Source of the DNA: Yinghuangia elevatio
GTDB taxonomy: Bacteria > Actinomycetota > Actinomycetes > Streptomycetales > Streptomycetaceae
Length of the DNA stretch: 39,500 nt
NCBI RefSeq assembly: GCF_040649515.1
Contig: NZ_JBEZFP010000089.1
Location: 1-39,500 of the forward strand
Direction: 5' to 3'
Shown piece by piece: positions 14,316 through 23,126 of the stretch. Position 1 is the stretch's first letter; each line of letters begins with the position of its first letter. Made by a program: the position numbers and the translations under genes. The notes beneath the pieces were generated by a model. It was given only the letters and a program-made list of their open reading frames with translations, searched no databases and had not been told where the DNA came from.

Positions 14316-15353
14316 TCAGGTGCCGCCCGGGCCTCGGCGGTCGGGGGCCCACGGGGTCAGCAGGCGGCCGATGAATCGGACGAGTTCGGAGAACAGCACA
14401 CCCACGATGGCGACGACGATGATGCCGACGTACATCGCGCGGTTGTCGAAGATGTTCTTCGCGTTGAAGATCAGGTAGCCGAGGCCGTCGTTGTTCGGCG
14501 AGGCCAGGCCCTCCGAGGCGACGATGACCAGCACCGCCATGCCGGAGGCCAGGCGCAGGCCGACGACGACCGGCGGCAGCGACGCCGGGACCAGGATGTG
14601 CCGGTACATCTGCCATCGGCTGGCCCCGAAGACCGTGGCCGCCTCGCGGTAGCCCTCGGGCACCGCCAGCACCGCGGCCATCGTCTGGATCCAGATCAGG
14701 AAGAAGACGGTGACGGCGACCAGCACGATCTGCGGCGTCTCGCCCAGGCCGAAGATGAGCAGGAAGATCGGCAGCAGGGCGAGCTTGGGGACGACGTACA
14801 GCGCGTCGAGCATCGGTTCGAGGGCCGCACGGACCAGCGGCATCGAGCCGGTCAGCAGGCCGACGACGTACCCGGCCAAGGACCCGAGCACGAAGCCGGG
14901 GACGACGCGCTTGAGCGTCGCCCAGATGTCCGGCCACAGCTTGCCGTCGACGAGCCGCTGCCAGCCGTCCTCGATGATCGTCTGCGGCGCGGGGTAGATG
15001 CGCGAGTCGATCCACTTCTGCTGGACGGCCAGTTGCCACCACAGGATCAGTACGAGCGGCACCGCGATGCCGAGCGTGATCTCCAGCGCGCGGCGGCGGG
15101 CGCGGGCCTTGCCGGGGTCGAGTTCCGCCTGCCCGGGCGCGCGTACGAGGACCATGTCCGTCCCGCCGGGGCCGCCGCGCCGCGTCGAAGCGGAGGTGTC
15201 AGGCGCAGCAGCGGCCTTGGGGGAGGGTATGCCCGCCGATGCGCCCTGCACGGCGTCGGCGGCACCCTGGACGCCCGTGGTGCGCGCAGCACCCGAAGCG
15301 CCCTCGACGCCCGCAGTGTCCTCGGCAGCCGGTGTGGTGGGCCTGTCGCTCAT
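14316..15353 (-). CDS. NitT/TauT-type ABC transporter permease
   Basis: A 345-aa membrane subunit. The first 90 residues are a long hydrophilic, Ala/Gly/Thr-rich extension that typical SsuC/TauC proteins (about 250-280 aa) lack. About six transmembrane helices follow, beginning at ITLGIAVPLVLILWW. The EAA coupling loop is GYREAATVFGASRWQMYRHILVPASLP, the contact point with the ATPase. The ATG at 15353 overlaps the ATPase stop by four bases (ATGA), which sets the start and implies coupling. The open frame upstream is the shadow of the ATPase gene. Confidence 0.9.
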   Translation of the reverse strand: MSDRPTTPAAEDTAGVEGASGAARTTGVQGAADAVQGASAGIPSPKAAAAPDTSASTRRGGPGGTDMVLVRAPGQAELDPGKARARRRALEITLGIAVPLVLILWWQLAVQQKWIDSRIYPAPQTIIEDGWQRLVDGKLWPDIWATLKRVVPGFVLGSLAGYVVGLLTGSMPLVRAALEPMLDALYVVPKLALLPIFLLIFGLGETPQIVLVAVTVFFLIWIQTMAAVLAVPEGYREAATVFGASRWQMYRHILVPASLPPVVVGLRLASGMAVLVIVASEGLASPNNDGLGYLIFNAKNIFDNRAMYVGIIVVAIVGVLFSELVRFIGRLLTPWAPDRRGPGGT

Positions 15354-16174
15354 TTCTTCGCTCCGGCGGTCTCGACCTCGCCGCGCAGCAGCGACCACAA
15401 CTCGGCCTGCATTTCGGCGAATTCGGGGGACGTACGGACGGCGCCCGTACGCGGTCTCGGGAACGGCGGCACACGCTCGGCGATCACGCGCCCGGGACGC
15501 GACGACATCACCAGCACGCGGTCGCCCAGCAGCAGAGCCTCTTCGAGGCTGTGCGTCACGAACAGCACCGTGCGCTGGTCGGCCTGGACGATCTCCAGCA
15601 GCTCGTCCTGCAAGATGGTGCGCAGTTGCGCGTCCAAGGCTGCGAACGGCTCGTCCATCAAAAGGATTTCGGGCTCGACGGCGAGCGCGCGGGCGATCGA
15701 CACGCGCTGGCGCATGCCGCCCGACAGGGCCGCCGGGTACGCGTCGGCGAAGTCGGCCAGGCCGAGCCGGCCGAGCCAGTCGCGGGCGCGGGCGTCCGCC
15801 TCCTTGCGCGGCACGTGCTGGATGTCGAGGCCGAACCGCACATTGGCCAGGACGGACTTCCAGGGACTTATGCCGTAGTCCTGGAAGACCATCGCGGCGG
15901 GGTGGTTCGAGCGCGCGGCGATCTCGACGCGGCCCGCGGTCGGTTTGACGAGTCCCGCGACGATGCGCAGGAACGTCGACTTGCCGCAGCCGGACGGGCC
16001 GACGATGCAGCAGAACTCCCCCGTACGTATGTCCAGATCGAGCGGGCCGAGGGCGTCCACGCGCTTGGCCCCGCGTCCGAAGTGGCGTTCCACGCCTATT
16101 GCGTGGATCTTGGCGTCCGGAACGGCGTCCGCCTCGCGCGGAGTCGCGTCCGGTGCTGTCTCGGTCACGTGCAT
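15350..16174 (-). CDS. NitT/TauT-type ABC transporter ATP-binding protein
   Basis: A 274-aa ATPase energising import. The Walker A motif GPSGCGKST (59-67), Q-loop Gln98, signature LSGGMRQR (150-157), Walker B LLMDEP (171-176) and switch His208 are intact. VFQDYGISPW and the region around RTVLFVTHSLEEALLLGDRVLVM are typical of SsuB/TauB/NrtD. It is first in the minus-strand operon ATPase, permease, binding protein. The start is ATG at 16174, with an in-frame GTG two codons later as alternative. Confidence 0.92.
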   Translation of the reverse strand: MHVTETAPDATPREADAVPDAKIHAIGVERHFGRGAKRVDALGPLDLDIRTGEFCCIVGPSGCGKSTFLRIVAGLVKPTAGRVEIAARSNHPAAMVFQDYGISPWKSVLANVRFGLDIQHVPRKEADARARDWLGRLGLADFADAYPAALSGGMRQRVSIARALAVEPEILLMDEPFAALDAQLRTILQDELLEIVQADQRTVLFVTHSLEEALLLGDRVLVMSSRPGRVIAERVPPFPRPRTGAVRTSPEFAEMQAELWSLLRGEVETAGAKK

Positions 16175-16767
16175 CCACTCCCGAACCTGCGCCGGCGGTT
16201 TTCAGCCGGCCGCCGCCCGGTTTTCGAGATGTGAAAGTGATCACGGCAGCCGACCGGCGTGACGATATGACGGGCCGTCAGATACGGCAAGAGAAAACAG
16301 CGTTTGGTCGACAAATGCACTATTGGGTGACGCGCGTTGAAGGCGGTGTGTGCGGGCGGCGCCGGTGTGCGGCAGGCTGGGGTGCGGGAAACCGGGTTTC
16401 GGTGCGCACGGCGGCGGTCCCGGCCGTCGCCGCCTGCACCGCAGGCCCTCGGCACCGTGTCGGGTCGGCGGGAGTCGGTTCGCGACGGCGATGCACGGCG
16501 GCGCTCGGCGAAGGCCGACGGGCATCGGTGGGCGGCGTCCGGAAATCGGTCGGCGCGTATTCGCCGGCAGGTCGATCTGCGCGGGCCGACCCGCGCAAGT
16601 TGGCTCATGCACGTCGGCACGTGTGTACGTCGGCTCGTGTACATCGGTACGTGTGCGTCCGCGCGTGTGCTCAGGTGCACGTCGGTGCACCTCGGTACAC
16701 GGTGCAGGCACGTAGGTCGGCATGGGCGCCGGAGCCCGAGGTGGGAACGGACTGGGAGGTGTTCGCG
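16175..16767. other. Divergent intergenic region with GTACGTCGGCACGTG-type repeats
   Basis: About 590 bp without a believable gene separates the ABC transporter operon from the HEAT-like gene. At about 16605-16715 a degenerate series of 14-18 bp units recurs (variants of GTACGTCGGCACGTG), including GTGCAC-GTCG-GTGCAC. It ends shortly before the start region of the downstream gene. The stretch 16240-16330 is AT-richer and probably holds promoters. Frames that read through this stretch have Arg-rich, low-complexity products and no recognisable domain. I saw no riboswitch pattern. Confidence 0.6.
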
Positions 16768-18087
16768 GTGCGGGGTATCGGCCAAAAGGCACGCGGCGCG
16801 CGGGGGGCGAAGTCACGTACCGTGCCCGTTCCCGCGGGGACGGCTCGGCGCGGGTCGTCGTACGGCTCGTTCTCGTACGACCCGGCAAACCCGGCAAACC
16901 CGGCGGATCCGGGAGGTGCCAGCCCCGTTCCCGGGGAAATCGGGCAACTCGCCCGAACTGTCGCCGGCGCCCTGGCCGCTGTCGGACACCCCCGCGGTGA
17001 GGTCGCCGACCTGCTGGGCGCCATGCGCCAGGCGGTCATGGCCGATGCCAAGGACCGCGACGCCGTGGCCGAAATACTGGCCGGCCTGCCCCCCTCGGTG
17101 CTCGTCGAACTGGACTGCCTGTCAAGGCCGTCGGAGAGCGTCGGGGTCTTCGGCGGCGTGAAGGCACGTCGGGCCCTGCTGCGCGCCCTCGATGCCGGGC
17201 ACCCCGCGGTCGCCGCGCTGCTGAGCATGGACGAGAACGGCGGGCTGCGCGAGGAGGCGGTCGTACGCCTCGCCGCGATCCCCGGCCCGCTGCCCGCCGC
17301 GATGCTCGCGCTGCGTACCGACGACTGGGCCGAGGCGGTCCGGCACCGCGCACGGGTCGGCCTGATGTGGCGCCTCGACCCCGACGAAGCAGCCGTGGTG
17401 GTCCCGATCCTGGACGCGCGCCGCGGGCGGCGGCGTTCCGAGGGGATCTTCGAGGTCTATCGCGACGCGTACCGCGCTGAGCATCTGCCGACCCGGCGGC
17501 ACGGCCACGCGCGCGACCTCGCGGCTTCCCGCACACCGCAGTTGCGCCGCTTCGGCCACGAACTCTCGCGCGTGCTGGGCATCGCCGACGAGCGCTCGCT
17601 GCTGCGTACGGCGCTGCGCGACCCGGACCACTCGTGCCGCTCGGCGGCGGGGCACGAACTCCTGCGCCGCGCGCGGGGCCGCCACCGCGACCGTACGGCG
17701 CTGGCGCTGCTGAAGGTCGCCGATCCGCTGGTGCGCGAGCGCGCCGTCGAGGCGCTGCCGCCGTTCAGCGACCCGTTCCCGCTCGCGGGCGCGCTCGCCG
17801 ACCGCTCGCCGAACGTCCGGGCGGCGGCCCGCCGCAGGCTCGTCGCGGGCGGCACCGACCCGGCCGCGGCGTACCGGCAGCTTCTCGAATTCCCGCCCGC
17901 GCCGGGCATCGTGCCCGGTCTGCTCATCGGACTCGGCGAGTGCGGCGGGGAAGAGGACCTGGCCGAACTGCACGACCGGTTCGACACCGACCACCAGGCG
18001 CAGCGCCGTGCGGCGCGGGCGGGTGCGGTGCTGCTGACGAAGACGTGGCTGCCCAGCCCGAAGGGCGGACGGCACGACGCGCGGTGA
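16768..18087 (+). CDS. HEAT-repeat-like protein
   Basis: A 439-aa, mostly helical Ala/Leu/Arg-rich protein with repeated helix pairs such as LREEAVVRLAAIPGPLPAAML, VRERAVEALPPFSDPFPLAGAL and SPNVRAAARRRL, resembling HEAT/PBS-lyase repeats. No catalytic motif is visible, so a protein-binding role is inferred. The N-terminal 60 residues are disordered and include PANPANPADPG. The GTG at 16768 is chosen because GGGAGG (16754-16759) lies 8 nt upstream; the frame stays open far upstream through low-complexity sequence. It is divergent from the ABC transporter and convergent with the Fur-family regulator. Confidence 0.72.
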   Translation: MRGIGQKARGARGAKSRTVPVPAGTARRGSSYGSFSYDPANPANPADPGGASPVPGEIGQLARTVAGALAAVGHPRGEVADLLGAMRQAVMADAKDRDAVAEILAGLPPSVLVELDCLSRPSESVGVFGGVKARRALLRALDAGHPAVAALLSMDENGGLREEAVVRLAAIPGPLPAAMLALRTDDWAEAVRHRARVGLMWRLDPDEAAVVVPILDARRGRRRSEGIFEVYRDAYRAEHLPTRRHGHARDLAASRTPQLRRFGHELSRVLGIADERSLLRTALRDPDHSCRSAAGHELLRRARGRHRDRTALALLKVADPLVRERAVEALPPFSDPFPLAGALADRSPNVRAAARRRLVAGGTDPAAAYRQLLEFPPAPGIVPGLLIGLGECGGEEDLAELHDRFDTDHQAQRRAARAGAVLLTKTWLPSPKGGRHDAR

Positions 18088-18108
18088 CCCGGGCCGCGGC
18101 CAACCGGG

Positions 18109-18157
18109 ACCGCGCTGGTCAGAACCGCGCTGGTGAGGACCGCGCTCGTCAGGACCG
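18109..18157. repeat. 15-bp tandem repeats after the HEAT-like gene
   Basis: ACCGCGCTGGTCAGA and two close variants run end to end from 18109 to 18153, followed by a partial fourth unit. They begin 21 bp after the stop codon. Confidence 0.8.
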
Positions 18158-18226
18158 CAGTGACCGGCGCCGAGCCGCCAGTCAGGAGTCAGGACAACCC
18201 GGTGGCCAGGTCGCGGTGACAGGCCG

Positions 18227-18643
18227 TCAGGAAGCGTTCTGGCAGTCCGGGCAGAGCCCGCGATAGGTGATCTCCACCCCGGAGATCGCGAACCCGAAGC
18301 CGGACTCGGCCGGGAGCACCTCGGTCCGAGGGTCGGCCGGGACGTCCCGGATGGTGTGGCAGCGCGTGCACACCAGGTGGTGGTGGGCGCGACGCGCGTT
18401 GGGGTCGTACCGCTTGGCGCGCCCGTCGGTGTTGACCTCCAGGACCTCGCCGAGGGCGACGAGCTCGCCGAGCGTGTTGTAGACCGTCGCGCGGCTGATC
18501 TCCGGCAGGAGCGCGCCCGCGCGCGAGTGGACCTCGTCCGCCGTGAGGTGCACGTGCTCGCCGTTCAGGACCTCGGCCACAACGCGGCGCTGCGCGGTGA
18601 GCCGCCATCCCCGGTCGCGAAGCCGTGCCAAGAGGTCGCTCAT
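18227..18643 (-). CDS. catR: Fur-family peroxide-responsive repressor (CatR type)
   Basis: A 138-aa metal-dependent repressor. The winged helix contains RLTAQRRVVAEVL and the recognition region ISRATVYNTLGEL (about 49-61). The C-terminal dimer domain has the His-rich AHHHLVC and two structural zinc CxxC pairs (C92/C95 and C131/C134). Its position, divergent from a monofunctional catalase with palindromes between them, is that of Streptomyces CatR, which represses the catalase until peroxide oxidises it. A PerR- or FurA-type paralogue is the alternative name. No clear ribosome binding site precedes the ATG at 18643, so a short-leader or leaderless mRNA is possible. Confidence 0.9.
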   Translation of the reverse strand: MSDLLARLRDRGWRLTAQRRVVAEVLNGEHVHLTADEVHSRAGALLPEISRATVYNTLGELVALGEVLEVNTDGRAKRYDPNARRAHHHLVCTRCHTIRDVPADPRTEVLPAESGFGFAISGVEITYRGLCPDCQNAS

Positions 18644-18670
18644 GCCGGCAAGAGTACACCGCCCCCAAGC

Positions 18671-18729
18671 TTGGAACTAGTCCAAAGTCAGAACTAGACA
18701 AGTTCTAAGTTCGGACCTAGGTTGGGACC
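18671..18729. promoter_or_regulatory. Shared catR/katA operator region with clustered palindromes
   Basis: TTGGA-N5-TCCAA (18671-18685) and AGAACT-N5-AGTTCT (18690-18706) are perfect arm pairs. A third, looser site centred on CCTAGG lies at 18711-18729. The spacing and AT-rich arms fit Fur-family 15-17 bp boxes. The region sits between the two divergent starts and should repress both. Occupancy is inference. Confidence 0.75.
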
Positions 18730-18780
18730 ACTCGCAAGGCCGGGGCAGGACGTCCCGGGGTCCGAAGGGGAGAACGAACC

Positions 18781-20244
18781 ATGTCCGACAGCACTTCGCG
18801 CGCCGTCCTCACCACCGAGTCGGGCGCCCCGGTCGCCGACAACCAGAACTCCGCGACGGCAGGCCCGGGCGGTCCGCTCCTGATCCAGGACCAGTACCTG
18901 CTGGAGAAGCTGGCGCGCTTCAACCGCGAGCGCATCCCGGAGCGGGTGGTCCATGCGCGCGGGTCGGGCGCGTACGGCTATTTCGAGGTCACGGCGGATG
19001 TCAGCCGCTTCACCAAGGCGCACTTCCTCGCCGAACCGGGCCGTCGCACCGAGGTGTTCGCCCGCTTCTCCACCGTCGCGGGCAACCTGGGGGCGTCCGA
19101 CGCGGTGCGCGACCCGCGCGGCTTCGCCCTGAAGTTCTACACGCAGCAAGGCAATTACGACCTGGTCGGCAACAACACCCCGGTCTTCTTCATCAAGGAC
19201 CCGTCCAAGTTCCCGGACTTCATCCACACCCAGAAGCGCGACCCCTACACGGGTATCCAGGAGGCCGACAACGTCTGGGACTTCTGGTCCCTCTCGCCCG
19301 AGGTCACGCACCAGGTGACGTGGCTGTTCGGGGACCGCGGCATCCCGGCGTCCTACCGGCACATGGACGGCTTCTCGTCGCACACCTACCAGTGGGTCAA
19401 CGCCGACGGCGACGCGTTCTGGGTGAAGTACCACTTCAAGACCGACCAGGGCATCCGCAACCTGACCGCCGACGAGGCGGCCGCCATCGCGGGCGTCGAC
19501 CCCGACTCGCACCAGCGCGACCTCCGCGAGGCGATCGACGCCGGACGCCTTCCGTCGTGGACGCTGAAGGTGCAGGTCATGCCGGTGGCCGAGGCGGCGA
19601 ACTACCGCTTCAACCCGTTCGACCTGACCAAGGTGTGGCCGCACGCCGACTACCCGCTCATCGAGGTCGGCCGCCTGGTCCTCGACCGCAACCCGGAGAA
19701 CGTCTTCGCCGAGGTCGAGCAGGCCGCGTTCTCGCCGAACAACTTCGTCCCGGGCATCGGCCCTTCGCCGGACAAGATGCTCCAGGGCCGGCTGTTCGCG
19801 TACGCCGACGCACACCGCTACCGCCTCGGCGTCAACCACACCCAACTCGCCGTCAACGCCCCGCACGCGACGGTCGCCCGCAACCACGGCCGCGACGGCG
19901 CGATGGCCACCAACGCCGGCGGCCGGGCGAAGAACTACGAGCCGAACAGCTTCGGCGGCCCGTACGAGACCGGCGAGCCGCTGTGGGCGCCGACGCGGGT
20001 GTCGGGCGCCACCGGGACCCACGAGGCTCCGGTGCACGCCGAGGACGACGACTTCGTCCAGGCGGGCAACCTCTACCGGCTCATGTCCGAGGAGGAGAAG
20101 GTGCGCCTCGTCGAGGGGCTCGCGGGCGGACTCGCCCAGGTCTCGCGCGACGACATCGTGGAGCGCGCGATCGGCAACTTCCGGGCCGCCGACCCCGAGT
20201 ACGGCGACCGCCTGGAGGCCGCGGTCAAGGCGCTGCGCGCCTGA
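18781..20244 (+). CDS. katA: Monofunctional heme catalase (small subunit)
   Basis: A 487-aa catalase that splits hydrogen peroxide into water and oxygen in the cytoplasm. The distal His58 (RVVHARGSGAYG), distal Asn131 (DLVGNNTPVFF) and proximal heme ligand Tyr341 (RLFAYADAHRYRLG) are all present. The length places it in the small-subunit clade. GGGGAG (18768-18773) precedes the ATG by 7 nt. It is divergent from catR across clustered palindromes and followed by a strong terminator. It is expected to be induced by peroxide. Confidence 0.96.
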   Translation: MSDSTSRAVLTTESGAPVADNQNSATAGPGGPLLIQDQYLLEKLARFNRERIPERVVHARGSGAYGYFEVTADVSRFTKAHFLAEPGRRTEVFARFSTVAGNLGASDAVRDPRGFALKFYTQQGNYDLVGNNTPVFFIKDPSKFPDFIHTQKRDPYTGIQEADNVWDFWSLSPEVTHQVTWLFGDRGIPASYRHMDGFSSHTYQWVNADGDAFWVKYHFKTDQGIRNLTADEAAAIAGVDPDSHQRDLREAIDAGRLPSWTLKVQVMPVAEAANYRFNPFDLTKVWPHADYPLIEVGRLVLDRNPENVFAEVEQAAFSPNNFVPGIGPSPDKMLQGRLFAYADAHRYRLGVNHTQLAVNAPHATVARNHGRDGAMATNAGGRAKNYEPNSFGGPYETGEPLWAPTRVSGATGTHEAPVHAEDDDFVQAGNLYRLMSEEEKVRLVEGLAGGLAQVSRDDIVERAIGNFRAADPEYGDRLEAAVKALRA

Positions 20245-20303
20245 CCCACCGTCACGCCACGCCCGGGCCGGGTGCCCTGACCGCCCTGGCGTAGCGTCAA
20301 CTC

Positions 20304-20342
20304 CGGTGTCCGGCCGGGCCGTCCAGGCCCGGCCGGACACCG
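20304..20342. terminator. Bidirectional terminator between katA and the CBS gene
   Basis: A perfect 17-bp stem (20304-20320 with 20326-20342) has loop GTCCA and no T-tract. It separates two convergent genes and ends 3 bp before the CBS gene stop. Confidence 0.9.
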
Positions 20343-20345
20343 CTG

Positions 20346-20747
20346 CTATCCCACGAGTTCCGTGGCCCGCGCCTGTTCCTGGATGGTGCAGCGGACGATG
20401 TCGCGGACCGAGATCATGCCCACGACATCCTCGCGGTCGAGGACCACGAGGTGGCGGAAGTTGCCGCGCGTCATCGCCGCGGCGGCGTCGGCGAGTGTCC
20501 AGTGGGGAGTGGCGAACACGACGTTCGAGGTCAGGTGGTCCCCGGCGATCTCGCGGTCGGGGTCCTGGTCGGAGCCGATCGAGACGAGGATGTCCCGCTC
20601 GGTGAGGATGCCGATCCCGCTGGTGTCGGGATCGATGACTACGGCGGCGCCGATCTGCCGTGCGGCCATGAGCCGCGCGGCGGCGCGCAGGGTGTGGGTC
20701 GGGCCGATGGTCAGGACGACCGTGCTCATGCCGTCGCGGACGAGCAT
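20346..20747 (-). CDS. Two-CBS-domain protein
   Basis: A 133-aa stand-alone Bateman module. CBS1 spans about 3-60 (TLRAAARLMAARQIGAAVVID...GILTERDIL) and CBS2 about 75-128 (TLADAAAAMTRGNFRHLVVLD...GMISVRDIV). Such proteins bind adenine nucleotides and regulate partners; the partner is unknown. GGAGG lies about 8 nt before the ATG at 20747. It is monocistronic, convergent with katA. Confidence 0.9.
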   Translation of the reverse strand: MLVRDGMSTVVLTIGPTHTLRAAARLMAARQIGAAVVIDPDTSGIGILTERDILVSIGSDQDPDREIAGDHLTSNVVFATPHWTLADAAAAMTRGNFRHLVVLDREDVVGMISVRDIVRCTIQEQARATELVG

Positions 20748-21199
20748 GACGCACCACCTCCGGTTAGGGGGTCGGGCCGGGTCGGCGGCCTTGAGAACGA
20801 ATTCACAAGTTCACAAGCGCCTCATGCTCATAGTCACACGGCCCTGCCGACTGACGAAAGCTTTGTCGGGATTTACCGAGAATTTCTTGCTTCCGCTTCA
20901 TGTCCGTGCCATGCGCGGACCGCGTCCGTCCGGTCACGCGCGGCTTCGGCGCGGGAGGTGATCTCACGGCGGCGAACCACCGGCGCCGACCAGTTGCGGC
21001 CGAGAAGATGCGGCAGGCAGGTCACGGCAGGCAGCGCGGCAGGCAAGTCGCGGCAACCGCAACGGGCCTCCGGCCGGGACACCGCGTCAGAACCGCACTC
21101 CGCCGCTCCGCGGGCCCGCCGGTTCGGCAACCCGCACCCCGACGCCGGCACTCGAAGCCGGCACCCCCGCCCCCCGCAGAAGCCGGCACCCGCCCCTGA
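20748..21199. other. Intergenic stretch, promoter region plus GC repeats
   Basis: About 450 bp with no supportable gene between hisN and the CBS gene, both on the minus strand. The part 20790-20910 is AT-richer, with a repeated TTCACAAG and an AAAGCTTT palindrome, and probably carries the CBS gene promoter. The part 21010-21060 has CGGCAGGCA repeats, and AAGCCGGCACCC occurs twice just after the hisN stop. Confidence 0.5.
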
Positions 21200-21988
21200 T
21201 CAGACGCGCTGGTTCAGGTACCCGAGCAGGTCCTCGTGCAGCAGTCCGTTGGACGCCGCGGCGTGGCCCTCGGCCGGACTCGGCACGCCGTCCAACGACG
21301 TGAACCGGCCGCCCGCCTCGGTGACGATCACCGAAAGCGCGGCCAGGTCCCAGAGGTTCACCTCGGGCTCCGCGCAGATGTCCACCGCGCCCTCGGCGAC
21401 GAGCATGTACGACCAGAAGTCGCCGTACGCCCGGCTCCGCCACACCGCCCGGGTCAGGTCCAACATGCCGTCCAGCGCGCCCCGGTCCTCCCAGCCGCCC
21501 AGGCTGGAGTACGCGAACGACGCGTCCTCGATGCGCTCGATCCCCGACACGCGGATCCGCGACGCCTGCGACAGGCTGCGGCCGGTGAACGCGCCGGAGC
21601 CCTTGGAGGCCCACCAGCGCCGCCCCAACGCGGGTGCGGACACCAGCCCGACCACGACCTCGTCGCCGTCCATCAGGGCGATGAGCGTGGCCCACACGGG
21701 CACGCCGCGCACGAAGTTCTTGGTGCCGTCGATCGGGTCGATCACCCAGCGGCGGGGGCCGTGCCCGGTCGAGCCGTACTCCTCGCCCAGCACCGCGTCG
21801 CGCGGGCGCGCACGGCCCAGTTGCGCGCGGATCAGCTCTTCGGCGGCCTTGTCCGCGTCGCTGACCGGCGTCATGTCCGGCTTCGTCTCGACCTTCAGGT
21901 CCAGCGACTTGAAGCGGTCGAGCGTGGTCGCGTCCGCGGCGTCCGCGAGAACGTGGGCGAAGCGCAGGTCGTCGTCGTAGCCGGGCAT
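21200..21988 (-). CDS. hisN: Histidinol-phosphatase, inositol monophosphatase family
   Basis: A 262-aa Mg-dependent phosphatase. The metal site is GEEYG (Glu69/70) with WVIDPIDGTKNFVRG (D84, D87), and the late Asp is in VNLWDLAALSVIVTEAGG. Actinobacteria use this IMPase-type enzyme for histidinol-phosphate in histidine synthesis, and the sequence (FVRGVPVWATLIAL) is closer to HisN than to inositol phosphatases. The start lacks a clear ribosome binding site; TAGTGT lies 7 nt upstream of the ATG on the minus strand, so the mRNA may be leaderless. Confidence 0.88.
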   Translation of the reverse strand: MPGYDDDLRFAHVLADAADATTLDRFKSLDLKVETKPDMTPVSDADKAAEELIRAQLGRARPRDAVLGEEYGSTGHGPRRWVIDPIDGTKNFVRGVPVWATLIALMDGDEVVVGLVSAPALGRRWWASKGSGAFTGRSLSQASRIRVSGIERIEDASFAYSSLGGWEDRGALDGMLDLTRAVWRSRAYGDFWSYMLVAEGAVDICAEPEVNLWDLAALSVIVTEAGGRFTSLDGVPSPAEGHAAASNGLLHEDLLGYLNQRV

Positions 21989-22037
21989 GCGGCGAACACT
22001 AGCCGCTCGGACGCCGGACCTGCTACGTGCCGAGCGG

Positions 22038-22838
22038 TCAGCGGCGGCCCTCCGGTGGCGCCGTCGGCGTCGCCGAGCGCGTGGGACGCGGCGGTATGAC
22101 CGGGTTCGCAGGCGGCGTGGGCGGCGGCACGGGCGGCGCCGGGGGCTTCGGCGGCTCCGCAGCGCCCGGCTCAGGAGCGCCTGGTTCCGAAGTCCCCGCT
22201 TCCGAAGCCCCCGGCTCCGAAGCGGGCATCGGCGGCGGCACCGTCGGCTTCGGCGGCACCGAAAGCGGGGTGGCCGCCGGGAGTTCCGGCTTCGCCGCGG
22301 TGTCCGGCTCGGGGGAGAGGATCCCCCGGGTGAACTGCGGTGCCGGGCCCGGCTCGGGGACGGGCTCAGGCGTCGCGACGGGTGTCGGAGCCGGCGCCTG
22401 TTCGAGCGCGGCCCGCTCCTCGGCCGACGCGACGGCCGTCGCCTCGTCCGCCGCCGAGAAGTTCGGCGGCGGCGTGCCGAGGCGCTTGCGGAGCCGCTGG
22501 CGGCGGCGGCCGAGGCTGCGGGTCTCCGACGGATTGGCGTCGCGTATGTGCGCGGGCAGCATGAAGTACGCGTCCAACACCGCGAGTGCCTGCGGGCGTT
22601 CGCCGCCCTTCTCCAGCAGGTCCGCGGCCCGCTCGTAGGTGTACGGCGTCTCCATCCCCGCGCTCACCCCGTGCATGAGCGTCGCGAGCTCGCGCAACTG
22701 CTCGCGGCCGAAGCGGAACGCCAGCGGCGTCCCGTCGAGCGTCCAGCCGTCCAGGCCCCGGCGCGGTGCGAGCACCACGGGCCCCGGGACCGCCTCCTTG
22801 TCGCGCGCTCTGCCCCGCCCGACGCCGAACACTGCCAT
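22038..22838 (-). CDS. Hypothetical protein with proline-rich tail
   Basis: A 266-aa protein. The first 135 residues are a conserved-looking helical part (LAFRFGREQLRELATLMHGVSAGMETPYTYERAADLLEKG...ALAVLDAYFMLPAHIRDANPSETRSLGRRRQRLRKRLG). The rest is a disordered tail of Pro, Ala, Glu and Ser, with repeats such as SEPGAPEPGA near 200-215. No signal peptide or membrane segment is visible. I cannot assign a function. GGAG precedes the ATG by about 6 nt. It lies just upstream of hisN on the same strand with a 49-bp gap, so co-transcription is possible. Confidence 0.72.
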   Translation of the reverse strand: MAVFGVGRGRARDKEAVPGPVVLAPRRGLDGWTLDGTPLAFRFGREQLRELATLMHGVSAGMETPYTYERAADLLEKGGERPQALAVLDAYFMLPAHIRDANPSETRSLGRRRQRLRKRLGTPPPNFSAADEATAVASAEERAALEQAPAPTPVATPEPVPEPGPAPQFTRGILSPEPDTAAKPELPAATPLSVPPKPTVPPPMPASEPGASEAGTSEPGAPEPGAAEPPKPPAPPVPPPTPPANPVIPPRPTRSATPTAPPEGRR

Positions 22839-23078
22839 TCCGGCTCCCGAACCTCCACCGACCGGTGGCTCTGTTCCCGCGAACGGCTCTGCCGGGGCGC
22901 GGATGCCCCGCGCGACCGGCGGCGATGCCGTCCCTGTGCACCCGAAGCGTACGAGGCGGCCCGGACGCCGCGAAAGGGAATCACGAAGGGCCGCCCGAGC
23001 GCTTCCGGATGAGCCCTTCCCCAGGCCCGCGCGGCGCCTTGCTCTTGACGGGCCACAGGCGCAGAGTGATGCTGATTG

Positions 23079-23097
23079 ACACAGATGCCATCCGTGT
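23079..23097. promoter_or_regulatory. TetR-type operator before the tetR/diiron genes
   Basis: ACAC-N-GAT-GCC-ATC-N-GTGT is a 19-bp palindrome ending 29 bp before the TetR start. It overlaps TTGACA (23076-23081), a probable -35 element, so binding would block transcription (autoregulation). Upstream, 22839-23075 shows nothing else of note. Confidence 0.7.
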
Positions 23098-23126
23098 AAA
23101 GCTCGGACATCCTCCGGGAGCCCGTC

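Noticed and set aside
16175..16330. Thiamine or other riboswitch before the ABC transporter operon
   Set aside because: The minus strand lacks the conserved TPP core (CUGAGA-type) or any other riboswitch signature I could recognise.
16099..16767. 220-residue N-terminal extension of the HEAT-like protein
   Set aside because: The sequence is low-complexity with repeat-driven composition, it would overlap the ATPase gene, and a good ribosome binding site precedes the GTG at 16768.
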